DNA of 64,000 bases from Fimbriiglobus ruber (GCF_002197845.1 NZ_NIDE01000015.1:20752-84751); one strand, 5' to 3'. Shown: positions 1 through 9,760, counted from the first letter of the stretch. A program made the numbers and translations. The notes: generated from the sequence alone by a model not told the origin.

Positions 1-593
1 CGAAGTTCGATTTCGCCCGCCGGGTGGCCGCGGCCCTCGCGTACATCGCGCTGGCGGACCTCGACCGCATCGCCGTCACGGCGTTCGCCAACGACATCGT
101 CGCCGACTTCCCGCTGACCCGCGGGAAGGGCCGCATCCTCTCCCTGCTGAAATTCTTCGAGGGGCTATCCGCCCAGGGTGAAGACACCAATCTGGAGCGC
201 GTGGCGACGGGCTTCGTTCACCGCGACCAGCGGCGCGGGCTCGTGGTCATTATCAGCGACTTGTACGACCCGAACGGCTTCGAGCGCGGGCTCGACCTGC
301 TCCGGCACCGGCGGTACGAGCCGCACGTCGTCCAGGTTTACGACAAGTACGAGAAGGAACCGGCCGACATGTTGGGCGACGTGGAAATGTGGGACGTTGA
401 ATCCGGCGACTCGCGGAAAGTCACCGTCACCGAAAAGAACCTGCGGCAGTACCGGCAACTGTTCACCGAGTTCCAGGAGAAGGTCCAGGCGTATTGCAAC
501 CGCTACGCCCTCGGCTGTACCCGGACCTCGACCGAAATCGCGTTCGACGAACTGATCCTGCGGATGATGCGCCAGGCCGGTGCGGTGAGATAA
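1..593 (+). CDS. DUF58 (MoxR-associated vWA-like) protein, C-terminal part
   Basis: The frame is open from base 3 and reads KFDFARRVAAALAYIALADL, so the true start lies left of the window and about 196 residues are visible. The text matches the C-terminal half of DUF58 proteins, which have a degenerate von Willebrand A fold and accompany MoxR AAA+ ATPases in envelope or metal-chaperone type operons. The acidic strand LVVIISDLYDP (about bases 236-268) is the typical core strand. Three more membrane or vWA genes follow in the same direction, so a moxR-like gene is expected just outside the left edge. The cellular substrate is unknown. No membrane segment is seen in this part. Confidence 0.85.
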   Translation, partial: KFDFARRVAAALAYIALADLDRIAVTAFANDIVADFPLTRGKGRILSLLKFFEGLSAQGEDTNLERVATGFVHRDQRRGLVVIISDLYDPNGFERGLDLLRHRRYEPHVVQVYDKYEKEPADMLGDVEMWDVESGDSRKVTVTEKNLRQYRQLFTEFQEKVQAYCNRYALGCTRTSTEIAFDELILRMMRQAGAVR

Positions 594-594
594 G

Positions 595-728
595 AATTTT
601 TCGCCGCAGATTTACGCAGATAAACGCGGATCAGAGATAAAGCACAAGAGATACACAATGACGAAATATTGAATTCATAATTTTGCTTTTTCATCCGCGT
701 TCATCTGCGTTCATCTGCGGCGAAAAAT
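595..728. repeat. Intergenic inverted repeat (TTCGCCGCAGAT family), copy 1
   Basis: Two arms of about 36 nt (596-631 and 692-728) are inverted copies with three mismatches; the left arm begins ATTTTTCGCCGCAGAT. They would form one long hairpin between the DUF58 gene and the next gene, starting two bases after the stop and ending three bases before the next ATG. Related elements occur at 2640-2729, 19610-19834 and 38569-38660. Confidence 0.8.
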
Positions 729-731
729 CTT

Positions 732-2633
732 ATGAGCTTAGCGAATCCGAGCGCGTTGTTGTGGCTGCTGCTGGTGATCCCGGTCGTGGTCTTCTACATC
801 CTGAAGATCCGGCTCAAGCGGGTGCCGGTCTCGACCGTCATTTTCTGGCGGCAGATCTTTGACGAGAAGAAGCCCCGGTCGCTCTGGCAGCGGCTCCGGC
901 ACCTCGTTTCGCTGTTACTCCAACTGCTGATGGTGCTACTGCTCGCGGCCGCCCTGGCCGAGCCGTTCTTCTCGTGGGAGACGACGAGCGCGCGGCGGGT
1001 CATTCTGGTGATCGATAACTCGGCCGGCATGAACGCGACAGATGTCGCGCCTTCGCGGCTGGGGAAGGCCAAGGAAGAAGCGCTGCAAGTCGTCGCCGGG
1101 CTCCGCGACCGCGACGAGATGGCGATCGTCACGGCCGGCGGACAGCCGCGAGTCGCGTGTGGGCTCACCGGGCACCACAAGACGCTCCGGGAGGCCGTTG
1201 ATGCCATCCCCGCGACCGACGCGCCGACTAGCCTGACCGACGCGATCGCCTCGGCCCGTCGGCTGGCTGCGGAAGCGGACGGGAGCGGGCGGGAGACGAA
1301 AGTCGTCGTCGTCACCGACGGCTGCGCGGCTGATGCCGTCAAACTGGCGGAGGGCGAGCGCACACAGTTCGTGACCGTTGGCGGGAAGGCGGCCAACGTC
1401 GGGATTACCAAGTTCCAGGTCCGTCGCAGCACCATCGACCCGATCGGCTACGAGATCCTCATCGAGGTGACGAACCAGTCCGACGAGCCGTCCGGCGACT
1501 TCCGCCTCGCGGTCGCCTTGAATGGGCGGCCGGTCGACGTGAAACCGCTCAAACTCAATCCGAATCAGACGTGGAGCGAGGTGATCGAGAATACCACCGC
1601 GGACGGCGGCTTACTCACCGCCGAACTGGTCGTGAAAGGCGAGAAAGACGATCAGCCGTACCCGGACGCCCTGGCCGCGGACAACAAGGCGTTCGCGGTG
1701 CTGCCGAAGCGGGAGCCGGTGCCGGTCCACATGCACAGCCCGAACGGGAACCTGTTCTTGCAGAAGGTGCTGGAAGCCAACCCGCTCGCCCGGCTCACGA
1801 CGTCGCGGGAGATGCCCAAAGAATTCCCGGCCGGGGCCGTGAAGGTCTTCCATCGCGAGGTGCCGGCCAAACTTCCTCCCGGCCAAGTCCTGGTCGTCGA
1901 CCCGACGAATGGCTGCGACCTCTGGAAACTCGGCGACGTCATCCAGAACCCGATCGTCACGCAGCAGGACAAGGAATCGCCGCTGATGGCCCACGTCCGG
2001 CTCGACAACATGCTCATGCCGGGCGCCCACAAGCTGACGTTCACCCCGACCGCGGGCCGACCGCAGGTACTCGCCGGCACGCTGGGCGGCGACCCGGTGT
2101 TCACGCTGATCGAACGGCCGGAGGGGAAGGTCGTGGTGCTGACCGTCAGCCTCGATCAGGCGGACCTCCCGTTCCGGACCGCGTTCCCGATCCTGGTCAT
2201 GAACACGCTCGGCCAGTTCACCAGCACGCACGGCGAGCTGCGCGAGGCGATCCCGACCGGCGGGACGGCCGAAGTCCTCCTCCCGCAGACGGGCGGCGAA
2301 TACGTACTGAAGGCGCCGGACGGCACGACCCGGCCACTTCCGGGCAACCCCGGCGCGAAAGTGACGGTCGGCCCGTTCGACCGCTGCGGCGTGTGGGCGG
2401 TCACTTCAACCGCCCCGGGCTCGGCTCCGCTAGACGAATTCGCGGTCAACCTGATGAACAAGGCCGAGAGCGACCTCCGCCCGCCCGAAGGACTTCCAGC
2501 CAACGCCTCGGCCACGTCGGCGGGCCTCGTGAGCGGGTTCTTCGGCCGGCCGGTCTGGTGGTACTTGACCGTGATCGCGTTCGCGCTGGCGGCCGTCGAA
2601 TGGTATCTGTACCAGCGACGGTGGATCAGCTGA
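732..2633 (+). CDS. BatA-like membrane protein with vWA domain
   Basis: 633 residues. The N-terminus holds two membrane segments (about residues 6-24 and 58-78), the second preceded by a basic stretch, as in the BatA N-terminal domain. A von Willebrand A domain follows, with a MIDAS-like motif DNSAGMNATD near residue 95. A single membrane helix near residues 610-628 closes the protein, leaving the middle probably periplasmic. The position after DUF58 fits the MoxR-DUF58-BatA arrangement, in which vWA proteins act together at the membrane. Its partner and substrate are unknown. The ATG at 732 directly abuts the upstream repeat and has no clear ribosome binding site. Confidence 0.8.
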   Translation: MSLANPSALLWLLLVIPVVVFYILKIRLKRVPVSTVIFWRQIFDEKKPRSLWQRLRHLVSLLLQLLMVLLLAAALAEPFFSWETTSARRVILVIDNSAGMNATDVAPSRLGKAKEEALQVVAGLRDRDEMAIVTAGGQPRVACGLTGHHKTLREAVDAIPATDAPTSLTDAIASARRLAAEADGSGRETKVVVVTDGCAADAVKLAEGERTQFVTVGGKAANVGITKFQVRRSTIDPIGYEILIEVTNQSDEPSGDFRLAVALNGRPVDVKPLKLNPNQTWSEVIENTTADGGLLTAELVVKGEKDDQPYPDALAADNKAFAVLPKREPVPVHMHSPNGNLFLQKVLEANPLARLTTSREMPKEFPAGAVKVFHREVPAKLPPGQVLVVDPTNGCDLWKLGDVIQNPIVTQQDKESPLMAHVRLDNMLMPGAHKLTFTPTAGRPQVLAGTLGGDPVFTLIERPEGKVVVLTVSLDQADLPFRTAFPILVMNTLGQFTSTHGELREAIPTGGTAEVLLPQTGGEYVLKAPDGTTRPLPGNPGAKVTVGPFDRCGVWAVTSTAPGSAPLDEFAVNLMNKAESDLRPPEGLPANASATSAGLVSGFFGRPVWWYLTVIAFALAAVEWYLYQRRWIS

Positions 2634-2639
2634 AGAAAC

Positions 2640-2729
2640 TTCGCCCCAGATGAACACGGATAGGCACGGATCAGAAGAAGAAGTCTGAATTGTTTTGATC
2701 CGTGTTATCCGTGTTCATCTGGGGCGAAT
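2640..2729. repeat. Intergenic inverted repeat (TTCGCCGCAGAT family), copy 2
   Basis: Left arm 2641-2673 (TCGCCCCAGATGAACACGGA...) and right arm about 2698-2728 are inverted copies that would pair into a hairpin of about 30 bp with a loop of about 25 nt. It fills almost the whole gap between two co-directional genes. Confidence 0.8.
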
Positions 2730-2769
2730 TCGAAACTTCCTTAGACGGACCGCGGTGAAGGATTCTGCT

Positions 2770-5328
2770 ATGCCTTTGGAACTGACACAACCGTGGTTTC
2801 TGCTCGGGTTGCTCGCGCTGCCCGTGGTAGTGTGGTATTTCTACCGCGGGCTGACCGACTTCTCGAAGTGGCAGCGCGTCGCGGCCCTGGCCGCGCGGGC
2901 GGCCATCGTGACGCTGTTGGTCGTGTCGCTTGCCGGCCTGACCTGGCTGCTGCCGTCCAAGGAACTGTTCGTCGTGTTTGCCGTGGACGACAGCTTGAGT
3001 GTCGGCGACGAGGCCAAGCCGGTCGTCGACCAGTTTCTCGATCAGGCCACCGCGGCCGCCGGGACAAATAAGTACGCCTTCGTAAAGTTCGGGGCGGAGC
3101 CGGGCGCCGTTGCCGCCGACCGCGCGGCTCCTGGGCCGGCGAACCGGCGGGGGACGAACATCGCGGCCGCCCTCGAAGTGGCGACGGCCGCGGTTCCGCC
3201 GGCTTACGTCCCCCGCGTCGTGCTGCTGAGCGACGGCAACCAGACGGCCGGCGACGCCATCCGCGCCGCCCTGGCCGGTCGCGTCCCCGTCTCGACCGTC
3301 CCGCTCCCGACTCGGGCCGACCCGGAGGTCCAGGTGTCGGCCGTGAACGTCCCCGCCCAGGTCCGCGACGGCGAGCCGTTCAACGTGGAAGTGGTGGTCG
3401 ACTCGAACCACGACGACGAGGGCGAGATCGAGGTCTACCGCGGGAACTACAAGGTCATCAGTGAAAAGTGGTCGATCAAGAAGGGCGAGAACCGCAAGCA
3501 CTTTCGGCAGCAGATCGTCGGCGAAAAGACGACCGAGTATACGGCCCGGATCAAGGGCTTCAAGGACAAGTTTCTGGATAACAATGCGGCGATGGGCCTG
3601 GTCTCGGGCGGCGGGAAGCCTCGCGTGCTGCTCGTGGACAGCGACCCGAAGCACGCCAAGCACCTGGCGTTCGCCCTGGAGCAGGAAGGCATCCGCGTCG
3701 ACACCCGGCCCGCCCAGGGCATTCCGGATAACCTCTCCGACCTCCAGAACTACGAACTACTCGCGCTCTCGAACGTCCCGGCCACGTCGATGAGTACGCG
3801 GCAAATGAACCTCATTCGCACGTATGTTCAGGAACTGGGCGGCGGACTCATCATGATCGGCGGCGACCAGGCGTTCGGCCTCGGCGGCTATTACAAGACG
3901 ACGATCGAAGAGATCATGCCGGTCCGCAGCGACTTCGAGAAGGAGAAGGAGAAGCCGAGCCTCGCGATGATCCTGGTCATCGACAAGTCGGGGTCGATGG
4001 GCGGCGTGAAAATGGAAATGGCCAAGGACGCGGCCAAGGCGGCCGTCGAATTGCTCGGGCCGAAGGACAAGGTCGGCGTGATCGCGTTCGACGGCGACCT
4101 GTTCTGGATTTCCGAAGTGCAGTCGGCCGCGAACAAGGGGCAGATCATCGACAAGATCAGCGGCATCGAGGCCGGCGGTGGGACGACGATGGGCCCGCCG
4201 ATGGAAGCCGCTTACGAGGCGCTGACGAACACGCCGGCCAAGCTCAAGCACGTGATCGTACTGACCGACGGCGTCTCCGAACCGGCCGACTTCGAAGGCA
4301 TCGCGGCGAACATGGCCCAGGCGAAGATGACCTGCACCACCGTGGCCGTCGGCGACGACTGCGATTTCAAGCTCCTTCAGGAGATCGCCCGCATCGGCAA
4401 CGGCCGGTACTACCAGGCCGAAGACCCGTCGAACGTCCCGCAGATCTTCGCCAAGGAGACCGTGACCGCGAGCAAGTCGGCGATCAACGAGCAGCCGTTC
4501 ACGCCGATCGTCACGCGGCCGTCCCAGGTCGTCGCGGACATCAAGTTCGACGACGCCCCGTTCCTCCTCGGCTACGTGACCACCCGGCCGAAACCGACGT
4601 GCGAACTGATCCTCTCGACCGAGAAGGGCGACCCGCTGCTCGCGTGGTGGCGGTACGGCCTGGGCATGTCGGTCGCGTTCACGTCGGACGCCAAGAGCCG
4701 GTGGGCGGCCGAGTGGCTGAGCTGGCCGGGGTACAGCAAGTTCTGGGCGCAGGTCGTCCGCCACGCGATGCGGAAGTCGGACGCCAAGGGCGTGTTCGTC
4801 CAGGTCGACCAGAAGGACGGCAAGGCCAAGGTGACGCTCGACGCTGTCAAGACGGACGGCAAGTTCTTGAACGAAGCGGCCACCGAGATGACCGTTGTGG
4901 AACCGCAAGGCGGTCAGCAGAAACTGGCGATGACGCAAACGGCCCCCGGGCGGTATGTGGGCGAGTTCCCGGCCGACAAGTCGGGCACGTACCACGTGCA
5001 GATGACGCAGACGGCGAAGGGTCAGGCGGCGACCCAGCAGTCCCGCGGGTTGGTGGTGAACTACGACGAGGAACTCCGCATCCGCCCGCCGGACGAGAAG
5101 TTACTGGAGGGCGTCGCCCAGGCGTCCGGCGGCACGTTCCGCCCGGACCCCGCGGCCGTGTTCGCCCCGGACGCCCGGACCGCGTCCCGCCCGCTCCCGC
5201 TCTGGCCGTATCTGCTGATCGCGGCGGCCCTGATCTTCCTGGCCGACGTGGCCCTGCGGCGGATCGACTTCGACCTGATGCTCGGGCGCTCCAAGCCCCC
5301 CATGAAAATGGTTATGGCGAAGGGGTAG
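2770..5328 (+). CDS. Large membrane protein with GATase-like and vWA domains
   Basis: 852 residues from the ATG at 2770; 25 further codons are open upstream but lie in the repeat, so the internal ATG is preferred. Membrane helices lie near residues 10-25 and 40-58, with another near 815-832. The first half contains a glutamine-amidotransferase-like segment (GGGLIMIGGDQAFGLGGY). A full vWA domain follows with a classical MIDAS, VIDKSGSMGG, and the LTDGVSEPAD strand. Large proteins of this type are common in planctomycete MoxR loci and are thought to act in the periplasm. It is probably one transcription unit with both neighbours. No catalytic cysteine for amidotransfer is evident, so that domain may be structural. 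Confidence 0.8.
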   Translation: MPLELTQPWFLLGLLALPVVVWYFYRGLTDFSKWQRVAALAARAAIVTLLVVSLAGLTWLLPSKELFVVFAVDDSLSVGDEAKPVVDQFLDQATAAAGTNKYAFVKFGAEPGAVAADRAAPGPANRRGTNIAAALEVATAAVPPAYVPRVVLLSDGNQTAGDAIRAALAGRVPVSTVPLPTRADPEVQVSAVNVPAQVRDGEPFNVEVVVDSNHDDEGEIEVYRGNYKVISEKWSIKKGENRKHFRQQIVGEKTTEYTARIKGFKDKFLDNNAAMGLVSGGGKPRVLLVDSDPKHAKHLAFALEQEGIRVDTRPAQGIPDNLSDLQNYELLALSNVPATSMSTRQMNLIRTYVQELGGGLIMIGGDQAFGLGGYYKTTIEEIMPVRSDFEKEKEKPSLAMILVIDKSGSMGGVKMEMAKDAAKAAVELLGPKDKVGVIAFDGDLFWISEVQSAANKGQIIDKISGIEAGGGTTMGPPMEAAYEALTNTPAKLKHVIVLTDGVSEPADFEGIAANMAQAKMTCTTVAVGDDCDFKLLQEIARIGNGRYYQAEDPSNVPQIFAKETVTASKSAINEQPFTPIVTRPSQVVADIKFDDAPFLLGYVTTRPKPTCELILSTEKGDPLLAWWRYGLGMSVAFTSDAKSRWAAEWLSWPGYSKFWAQVVRHAMRKSDAKGVFVQVDQKDGKAKVTLDAVKTDGKFLNEAATEMTVVEPQGGQQKLAMTQTAPGRYVGEFPADKSGTYHVQMTQTAKGQAATQQSRGLVVNYDEELRIRPPDEKLLEGVAQASGGTFRPDPAAVFAPDARTASRPLPLWPYLLIAAALIFLADVALRRIDFDLMLGRSKPPMKMVMAKG

Positions 5329-5445
5329 GGCACGCTGGTGTGTCCCTTTTTCCTCGTAGTCCGGTTGAAATGACGTTGCTTTGAAAGCGTCTTAACTCTA
5401 CAGTCCTTGGTGCGACTTTCCCCCGCGTACCCTGGGAGGTTGGCG

Positions 5446-6975
5446 ATGAAAGCGGCGATTTATGCGGCTCTGCGGCCCGTTCGGGCCCGACAGCAACTCC
5501 TTTTCGCGGTCCGATGTACGGTCATCGGGCTCGCGGCCGGTGCAGCAGCCGGCCTCCTCCTTGGGACCGCCCGACTGGTGTTCGGCCTCGACCTGTCGCC
5601 CGCGATTGGCGTCGGCGTCTTGGCGGCCGGGCCGGTACTCGGCTTGATCGCCGGGCTCGTCCTCCGGCGGACGTGGCACGACGCGGCCGTGGCCGTCGAC
5701 GGGCACTACGGGCTCAAGGATCGGTCCGTCACCGCCCTGGCGTTCGCCGAACAGCCGACGCCGTCCGACCTGCACGCTTTGCAGCTCGCGGACGCCGCAA
5801 GCCACCTGGGGACGGTCGCCCCGAAGAGCGTGGTGCCGCTCGCGGCCCCGAAGTTCTGGCCGGCCGCCCTCGCGGGACTGGCCGCGTCGGTCGCCCTCTT
5901 GTTCTGGCCGCTGGCCACCCGCGAAGCGGAAGCCGGCCCGGCCCCGGTCCCCGAACACATCGTCGCGGCCGTCGCCGAGCAGAAGGAAAAGCTTGCGACC
6001 CTCGAAAAGAAACTGGCCGAGACCGCGCAAGACCTCGAAGACGAGAAGGCCGAGGACGACAAGAAGGGCCTGAAGGAACTGTTCGACAAGCTGGCGCAGA
6101 AGCTCGAAGAACTCAGCCAGCCGGGCACGGACGAGAAGGAAGCCCTGGCTAAGCTGTCCGAGATGCAGGCGGAAATGCAGGCGCTGGCGAACCAGCTCAA
6201 CGTCGCCGCCCTGGACGGGCAGATGTCGTCCCTCGGCTCCGCGCTCGCCGCCTCGTCCGCGTTCGAGGGGGCCGGAAAGGCGCTGCAAGACGGCAAACTC
6301 GAAAAGGCCGCCAAGGAACTGGACAAGATCGACGACGTGAAGATGACGCCGAAGGAAGCGAAGGCTCTGGAAGAGAAGCTGAAGCAGCTCGCCAAGCAAA
6401 TGGGCGACGCCGGTCAAGGCTCGATGAGCGACGCGCTGGCGGAACTGGCTGACAGCCTCAAGGGTGGCAACGGCAAGGTCGGCAAGGCGGCCAAGAACCT
6501 GGCCAAGAAGATCAACAACGCCGTCAAGCGGAAGAAGGCGAACGACCTGCTCAATGCCCAGGTCGACGAGTTGAAAGAGTGCAAGTGCCAGTGCCAGAAC
6601 AACGGCGGCCTGAAGATCAAGCAGCCGAGCAAATCCAACAGCCCGTCGAGCACCTGGGGCCGCGCGATTAGCGGCAACACCGACGGCGAGAAGACCAAGC
6701 TGGGCGGCAAGCGCAACGAGCAGCAACTGACCGGCACCCCGGGCGCCGAGGGCGACTCGGACGTAGAAACGACGGCCACCCCGGAAGCCCGGGAGAAAGC
6801 CGGCCGGGAGTACAAGGAGAAGTACCAGAAGTTCAAGAAGGAGTCCGAAGCGGTCCTCGAAGGCGAGCCCATCCCGCTGGGCCACCGGCAGATGGTGAAG
6901 AAGTACTTCGAGCTGATCCGCCCGTCGAACGGGGACAGCATCGAGAAGAAGGACGCGCCGGCCGAGAAGAAGTAA
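5446..6975 (+). CDS. Membrane-anchored coiled-coil protein, function unknown
   Basis: 509 residues. The ATG at 5446 has a strong ribosome binding site (GGGAGG, 8 nt upstream), better than the GTG at 5407. Two or three hydrophobic segments lie in the first 180 residues (about 22-45, 55-80 and 143-165). After them comes a long highly charged region rich in Lys, Glu and Ala (about 180-400), predicted coiled coil. A short CKCQCQ cysteine cluster (near residue 380) and a charged tail follow. It is the last gene of the DUF58/BatA-like operon, ending just before a strong terminator. I do not recognise an enzymatic domain; a structural partner of the vWA proteins is plausible. Confidence 0.7.
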   Translation: MKAAIYAALRPVRARQQLLFAVRCTVIGLAAGAAAGLLLGTARLVFGLDLSPAIGVGVLAAGPVLGLIAGLVLRRTWHDAAVAVDGHYGLKDRSVTALAFAEQPTPSDLHALQLADAASHLGTVAPKSVVPLAAPKFWPAALAGLAASVALLFWPLATREAEAGPAPVPEHIVAAVAEQKEKLATLEKKLAETAQDLEDEKAEDDKKGLKELFDKLAQKLEELSQPGTDEKEALAKLSEMQAEMQALANQLNVAALDGQMSSLGSALAASSAFEGAGKALQDGKLEKAAKELDKIDDVKMTPKEAKALEEKLKQLAKQMGDAGQGSMSDALAELADSLKGGNGKVGKAAKNLAKKINNAVKRKKANDLLNAQVDELKECKCQCQNNGGLKIKQPSKSNSPSSTWGRAISGNTDGEKTKLGGKRNEQQLTGTPGAEGDSDVETTATPEAREKAGREYKEKYQKFKKESEAVLEGEPIPLGHRQMVKKYFELIRPSNGDSIEKKDAPAEKK

Positions 6976-6980
6976 CCGGC

Positions 6981-7042
6981 AGCTTATTGTGAAACGAGGC
7001 GGCCCGCGCAATCGCGCGGGCCGCCTCGTTTCACAATAAGCT
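6981..7042. terminator. Bidirectional terminator, perfect 29-bp stem
   Basis: 6981-7009 and 7014-7042 are perfect reverse complements of 29 nt separated by a 4-nt loop (AATC). The GC-rich core lies at the loop and the AT-rich ends at the base, so the hairpin can serve the rightward operon and the leftward gene whose stop codon (7031-7033) lies inside it. Confidence 0.85.
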
Positions 7043-7300
7043 CATCGTTTGCGGAGCCATTGCCGAAAGTGGCTCCCGCTCCTCGTATTCTCCTTGTGCT
7101 GGGCGCTCGAACTCACCCGGCCAACCGCCGGCCAACGCCAGAATTCGCGCCCGCCACTCCTCATCAGTATTCTCAGCTTTTGGAGTTACGGGCTCGACAG
7201 TGACCAACACTTCCCGCCCAGCCTCATCAATGCCAAAAGGCAGACTGATTCGCAGAACTCCTTCGGCGTCGATTCTTCGTTCGACTGTGACCCGGTTCAT
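7031..7300 (-). CDS. Orphan antitoxin-like small protein
   Basis: 89 residues starting MNRVTVERRIDAEGVLRISL. A GGAGG box sits 6 nt before the ATG at 7300; an adjacent ATG at 7303 is the alternative. The N-terminal beta-rich segment followed by DEEWRARILALAGGW resembles planctomycete antitoxins that usually precede a PIN-domain toxin. No PIN gene follows: transcription runs into the terminator at 6981-7042. It may be a remnant antitoxin, an anti-addiction gene or a free-standing regulator. The assignment rests on general resemblance only. Confidence 0.55.
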   Translation of the reverse strand: MNRVTVERRIDAEGVLRISLPFGIDEAGREVLVTVEPVTPKAENTDEEWRARILALAGGWPGEFERPAQGEYEEREPLSAMAPQTMSLL

Positions 7301-7424
7301 CATTCTCCTCCGAAGACGGACGTGTACATAAATGATACTCGCCGCTCCCGTACCCTGCGGCATTCAGATTTTGTAGACAACCGTAAACCCGGCCTCTGAA
7401 CAGATCAGTTTTTTCGAGCGATTG

Positions 7425-8084
7425 ATGGCTAACGGGCTTCCGCTCATTCTCCTCTCGGGCATGGCCGCGGACGAACGGCTCTTTGAGCCGCAACTCCGCG
7501 AGTTCCCGAACCTGACCGTGCAACCCTGGATCGAGCCCCTTCATCGCGAATCGCTGAGGGCTTACGCGGCACGGTTGGCCCGGATCGTGGACCCGGGCCA
7601 ACCGTGTTTCGTGGGCGGCGCATCGTTTGGCGGATTGGTGGCTCTTGAAATGGCTGCGCACCTTCGGGCCGAAGCCTGCTTTCTGATAGGCAGCGTGCGG
7701 TCGTCGGACGAACTCCCGTGGCAGTGGCGCGTCTTTCGGCTCATCGCGCCCATAGTCGGCCCGGAACACATCAACACGTTGGCCGGGACCGCCGCGCGGG
7801 TCGGATCGCCGATGCTGTCACGCGGCACGATCCGCCGTATGCGGAAGCTCGCCGCACCGCGGGCCGCGTTCGTCCGGTGGGCGTGCTGGGCCGTCGTCCG
7901 GTGGCGCCCGAGTCCTGCCGCGCGGCGCGTCCGCGTACTCCAGATTCACGGGGCCGCGGACCGCGTCCTACCCGTCGCCCGCACACGCCCGGACATGATC
8001 GTTCCTTACGGCGCCCACGCACTGACCTTGTCCCACCCCCGCGCCGTGAACGATTTCTTGCGCGCGGGGATGAGCCGCGTCTGA
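7425..8084 (+). CDS. Alpha/beta hydrolase
   Basis: 219 residues from the ATG at 7425 (a TTG lies one codon upstream). It has the alpha/beta-hydrolase start LPLILLSGMAADERLF, a nucleophile elbow GGASFGGLVAL (Ser near residue 67) and a C-terminal HGAADRVLPVARTRPDMIV strand with the acid position. The likely catalytic His is in YGAHALTLSHP near residue 205. A small lid replaces the larger cap of many family members. It is probably a cytoplasmic esterase-like enzyme with unknown substrate, since no signal peptide is seen. It stands alone before proS with an 89-bp gap. No clear ribosome binding site was found. Confidence 0.75.
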   Translation: MANGLPLILLSGMAADERLFEPQLREFPNLTVQPWIEPLHRESLRAYAARLARIVDPGQPCFVGGASFGGLVALEMAAHLRAEACFLIGSVRSSDELPWQWRVFRLIAPIVGPEHINTLAGTAARVGSPMLSRGTIRRMRKLAAPRAAFVRWACWAVVRWRPSPAARRVRVLQIHGAADRVLPVARTRPDMIVPYGAHALTLSHPRAVNDFLRAGMSRV

Positions 8085-8174
8085 CCGATCCCCAGAACCA
8101 CTCGTGGCGGTCCGGTGGCTAGCTCCTATCTATAATTCGCATTACGTATTCCGACCGCACGCAGGTGACGCAAA

Positions 8175-9683
8175 ATGGCCGAGAAGATTACGCCCCGGGC
8201 GAAAGACTACCCCCAGTGGTACCTCGACATCGTCAAGGAAGCCGGGCTGGCCGACAATTCGGACGTCCGCGGGTGCATGGTCATCAAGCCGACCGGGTAC
8301 GCGATCTGGGAGAAAATGCAGCGCGGACTCGACAAGATGTTCAAGGACACGGGGCACGTCAACGCGTACTTCCCGCTGTTCATCCCGATGAGCTACCTGG
8401 CCAAAGAAGAGGAAATGGCCGAGGGGTTCGCCAAGGAGTGCGCGGTCGTCACGCACTACCGACTGAAGGCCGAAAAGGGCAAGCCGCTGCACGTCGACCC
8501 GACGGCCGAACTCGAAGAGCCGCTGATCATCCGGCCCACGTCCGAGACCATCATCTGGCGGACGTACAAGGAGTGGATTCAGAGCTACCGCGACCTGCCG
8601 CTGCTCATCAACCAGTGGGCGAACGTCGTCCGCTGGGAGATGCGGACGCGGCTGTTCCTTCGCACCGCCGAGTTCTTGTGGCAGGAAGGCCACACGGCCC
8701 ACGCGACCCAGGCCGAGGCCGAGGCCGAGACGCTGCAGATGGTCCGCGTCTACCAGAAGTTCGCCGAGGAGTTCATGGCGATGCCCGTGCTGGTCGGGCC
8801 GAAGTCGGACGGGCAGAAGTTCCCCGGGGCGATTTATACGCTCTGCATTGAGGCCATGATGCAGGACGGCAAGGCGCTCCAGGCCGGCACGAGCCACTTC
8901 CTCGGCCAGAACTTCGCCAAGGCGTTCGACGTGACCTTCCAGAACGAGAAGGGCCAGCGGGAACACGCCTGGGCGACGAGTTGGGGCGTGTCCACACGAC
9001 TGATCGGCGGGATCATCATGACCCACTCGGACGACAACGGCCTCGTCGTCCCGCCCCGCCTAGCACCGCTGCACGTCGTCATCTGTCCGCTGGGCAAGAA
9101 CGACGCCGAGCGCGCGCCCGGGATCGCGGCGGCCGAAAAGCTCGCGGCCGAACTGCGGGCGCTGCCGCGCGACGACTTCTTCGGCTACGAGCCGATCTCG
9201 GTCAAGGTCGACATGACGTTCGACAAGCAACCCGGCTTCCGCTACGCGGAGTACGAGTTGCGCGGCGTGCCGGTCCGGGTCGAGATCGGGCCGAAGGACC
9301 TGGCGAAGTCCGCCTGCGCGGTCGCCCGGCGGGACGTGCCGGGCAAGGAGGGGAAGCAGTTCGACGTGCCCTTGGCCGGCGCGGCCGCCCACATCGACAA
9401 GTTGTTACGCGACATCCAGGTCGCACTGTACACGCGGGCGAAGAAGTACCGCGACGACGGCATGCGGACCGCGAACAGCTACACCGAGTTCAAGGAGATG
9501 ATCGAGCAACCCGGCTTCGTCTGGGCTCACTGGGACGGGACCGGCGAGACGGAGACCAAGATCGCCGAGGAGACGAAGGCCACGATCCGGTGCATCCCAT
9601 TCGACGCGCCGATCGAGCCGGGCGTGTGCATGGTGACCGGCCAGCCGTCGGCCCGGCGGGTGGTGTTTGCGCGGGCGTACTGA
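8175..9683 (+). CDS. proS: Prolyl-tRNA synthetase, archaeal/eukaryote type
   Basis: 502 residues. It charges tRNA-Pro with proline in the cytoplasm. Class II motif 2 is seen as [20 protein letters not shown] and motif 3 as [17 protein letters not shown]. The anticodon-binding domain follows, and the end ([20 protein letters not shown]) corresponds to the C-terminal domain typical of the archaeal-like ProS class. The long insertion (editing) domain of classical bacterial ProS, between motifs 2 and 3, is absent, and the length fits the short class. This type is patchily distributed in bacteria. The gene is monocistronic in appearance and convergent with the LRR gene. Confidence 0.93.
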   Translation: MAEKITPRAKDYPQWYLDIVKEAGLADNSDVRGCMVIKPTGYAIWEKMQRGLDKMFKDTGHVNAYFPLFIPMSYLAKEEEMAEGFAKECAVVTHYRLKAEKGKPLHVDPTAELEEPLIIRPTSETIIWRTYKEWIQSYRDLPLLINQWANVVRWEMRTRLFLRTAEFLWQEGHTAHATQAEAEAETLQMVRVYQKFAEEFMAMPVLVGPKSDGQKFPGAIYTLCIEAMMQDGKALQAGTSHFLGQNFAKAFDVTFQNEKGQREHAWATSWGVSTRLIGGIIMTHSDDNGLVVPPRLAPLHVVICPLGKNDAERAPGIAAAEKLAAELRALPRDDFFGYEPISVKVDMTFDKQPGFRYAEYELRGVPVRVEIGPKDLAKSACAVARRDVPGKEGKQFDVPLAGAAAHIDKLLRDIQVALYTRAKKYRDDGMRTANSYTEFKEMIEQPGFVWAHWDGTGETETKIAEETKATIRCIPFDAPIEPGVCMVTGQPSARRVVFARAY

Positions 9684-9739
9684 TCCGGAAGGCAGGGGCG
9701 GTGTCCGCGGCCTACGCGGGCATCGCCCCTCGCGAAGCT

Positions 9740-9760
9740 GACCCCGGGATTACCGGGGTC
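9740..9760. terminator. Short hairpin between convergent genes
   Basis: GACCCCGG (9740-9747) and CCGGGGTC (9753-9760) form a perfect 8-bp stem with a 5-nt loop. The stop codon of the leftward LRR gene (9750-9752) lies in the loop. There is no T-run on either side, so termination efficiency is uncertain. Confidence 0.4.

Noticed and set aside
2671..5333. Large antisense frames opposite the vWA gene (for example 3757-4995)
   Set aside because: Arg/Val-rich shadow translations, typical of GC-rich coding DNA read on the wrong strand.
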